Source: Burkholderiales bacterium (GTDB taxonomy: Bacteria > Pseudomonadota > Gammaproteobacteria > Burkholderiales > Burkholderiaceae_C). From it: DNA of 5,464 nucleotides. This document shows positions 5,183-5,464 of this stretch, in pieces. The position numbers and the translations under genes are program-made. The notes under the pieces were generated by a model, which was not told the origin of the DNA, made no database searches, and saw only the letters and a program-made list of their open reading frames with translations. The stretch is from NCBI GenBank assembly GCA_947474415.1, contig CANJKD010000210.1:1-5464 (forward strand). Direction: 5' to 3'. Position 1 is the stretch's first letter, and every line of letters begins with the position of its first letter.

Positions 5183-5464
5183 AGTCCGGGCGCGCTCACC
5201 CGTCGATGGCCTTGCGGCCAGCGCCTCCTTCTTTACTTCGCTCCACACCACACCCTGCCGCAGCGCTCCTGCAGCACCGAGGCGGTTTGAGAGGAGGCGC
5301 CCCACGACGGGTGGCAGGCGGAGGGCGTTGGGGTGAATGGCGCAGCGAGGTCAAGACCGAGCGTCAGGAAATGCCCGGCTCGGGTGACACGAGCGGAGTC
5401 GTTCACCCGATGCCCCTGGCGCGTGACGAAGTACGCAAGCCAACTCAAGAATTACCGACGCGCA
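5183..5464. other. No supportable gene; end of a 525-base non-coding stretch
   Basis: The whole stretch 4940-5464 lacks a convincing gene. The short open frames here have no ribosome binding site plus family-like sequence; the minus-strand 71-codon frame at 5233-5448 has an ordinary-looking start but reads as low-quality sequence (SACHPSWGASSQTASVLQER). Besides the hairpin cluster there is a distant inverted pair, GGGTGAA (5331-5337) with TTCACCC (5402-5408), and a 5-bp stem GCTCG/CGAGC (5378-5394). No tRNA, transposase or CRISPR-like repeat was seen. The CHRD promoter should lie within 4950-5100 on the minus strand, but no clear -35/-10 pair can be assigned. Confidence 0.6.

Noticed and set aside
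4403..5290. Plus-strand open frame of 295 codons antisense to the CHRD gene
   Set aside because: Its sequence is the complement of a clear CHRD domain plus hairpin-rich non-coding DNA; no family resemblance was seen.
5233..5448. 71-codon minus-strand open frame as a small gene
   Set aside because: No ribosome binding site was identified, no recognisable domain, and part of it runs toward a region that looks like dispersed repeat.

Overview
The window looks like a chromosomal fragment of a high-GC betaproteobacterium, most likely a Burkholderiales member of the Rubrivivax/Rhizobacter/Comamonadaceae type. This rests on the strongly G/C-biased third codon positions, the style of the substrate-binding protein, and a GCAGAG-rich intergenic palindrome of a kind I remember from such genomes. 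The placement is by recognition, not by a database search.

Layout, left to right. (1) Positions 1-1671, plus strand: an acyl-CoA ligase (ANL superfamily) that is open at the left edge, so its first residues lie outside the window. (2) Positions 1672-1801: a 130-base spacer with several small perfect hairpins. (3) Positions 1802-3091, plus: a complete soluble bacterial cytochrome P450 with all signature motifs. (4) Positions 3092-3266: a spacer almost filled by a long imperfect inverted repeat (3115-3220), followed by a clear ribosome binding site. (5) Positions 3267-4418, plus: a secreted substrate-binding protein of the branched-chain amino acid (LivK / Peripla_BP_6) type. (6) Positions 4419-4480: a short convergent spacer with one GC-rich hairpin, a possible weak terminator. 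(7) Positions 4481-4939, minus: a small exported CHRD-domain protein, probably a lipoprotein. (8) Positions 4940-5464: 525 bases with no convincing gene, containing a run of perfect hairpins between about 5093 and 5220 that looks like a dispersed intergenic repeat.

How the genes may work together (inference): the ligase, P450 and binding protein lie on the same strand and could serve uptake, hydroxylation and CoA activation of a hydrophobic or aromatic carboxylic acid. The 106-130 base and 175-base gaps mean a single operon is not shown by the sequence. No permease, ATPase, ferredoxin or ferredoxin reductase is present here, so transporter and electron partners must be encoded elsewhere. The CHRD gene is convergent with the others and probably an independent unit.

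Nothing here amounts to a clearly new biological system. The points most worth a second look are the 3115-3220 palindrome in the leader of the binding-protein gene, the hairpin cluster upstream of the CHRD gene, the uncertain P450 start behind a hairpin, and the two-way signal peptide of the binding protein.
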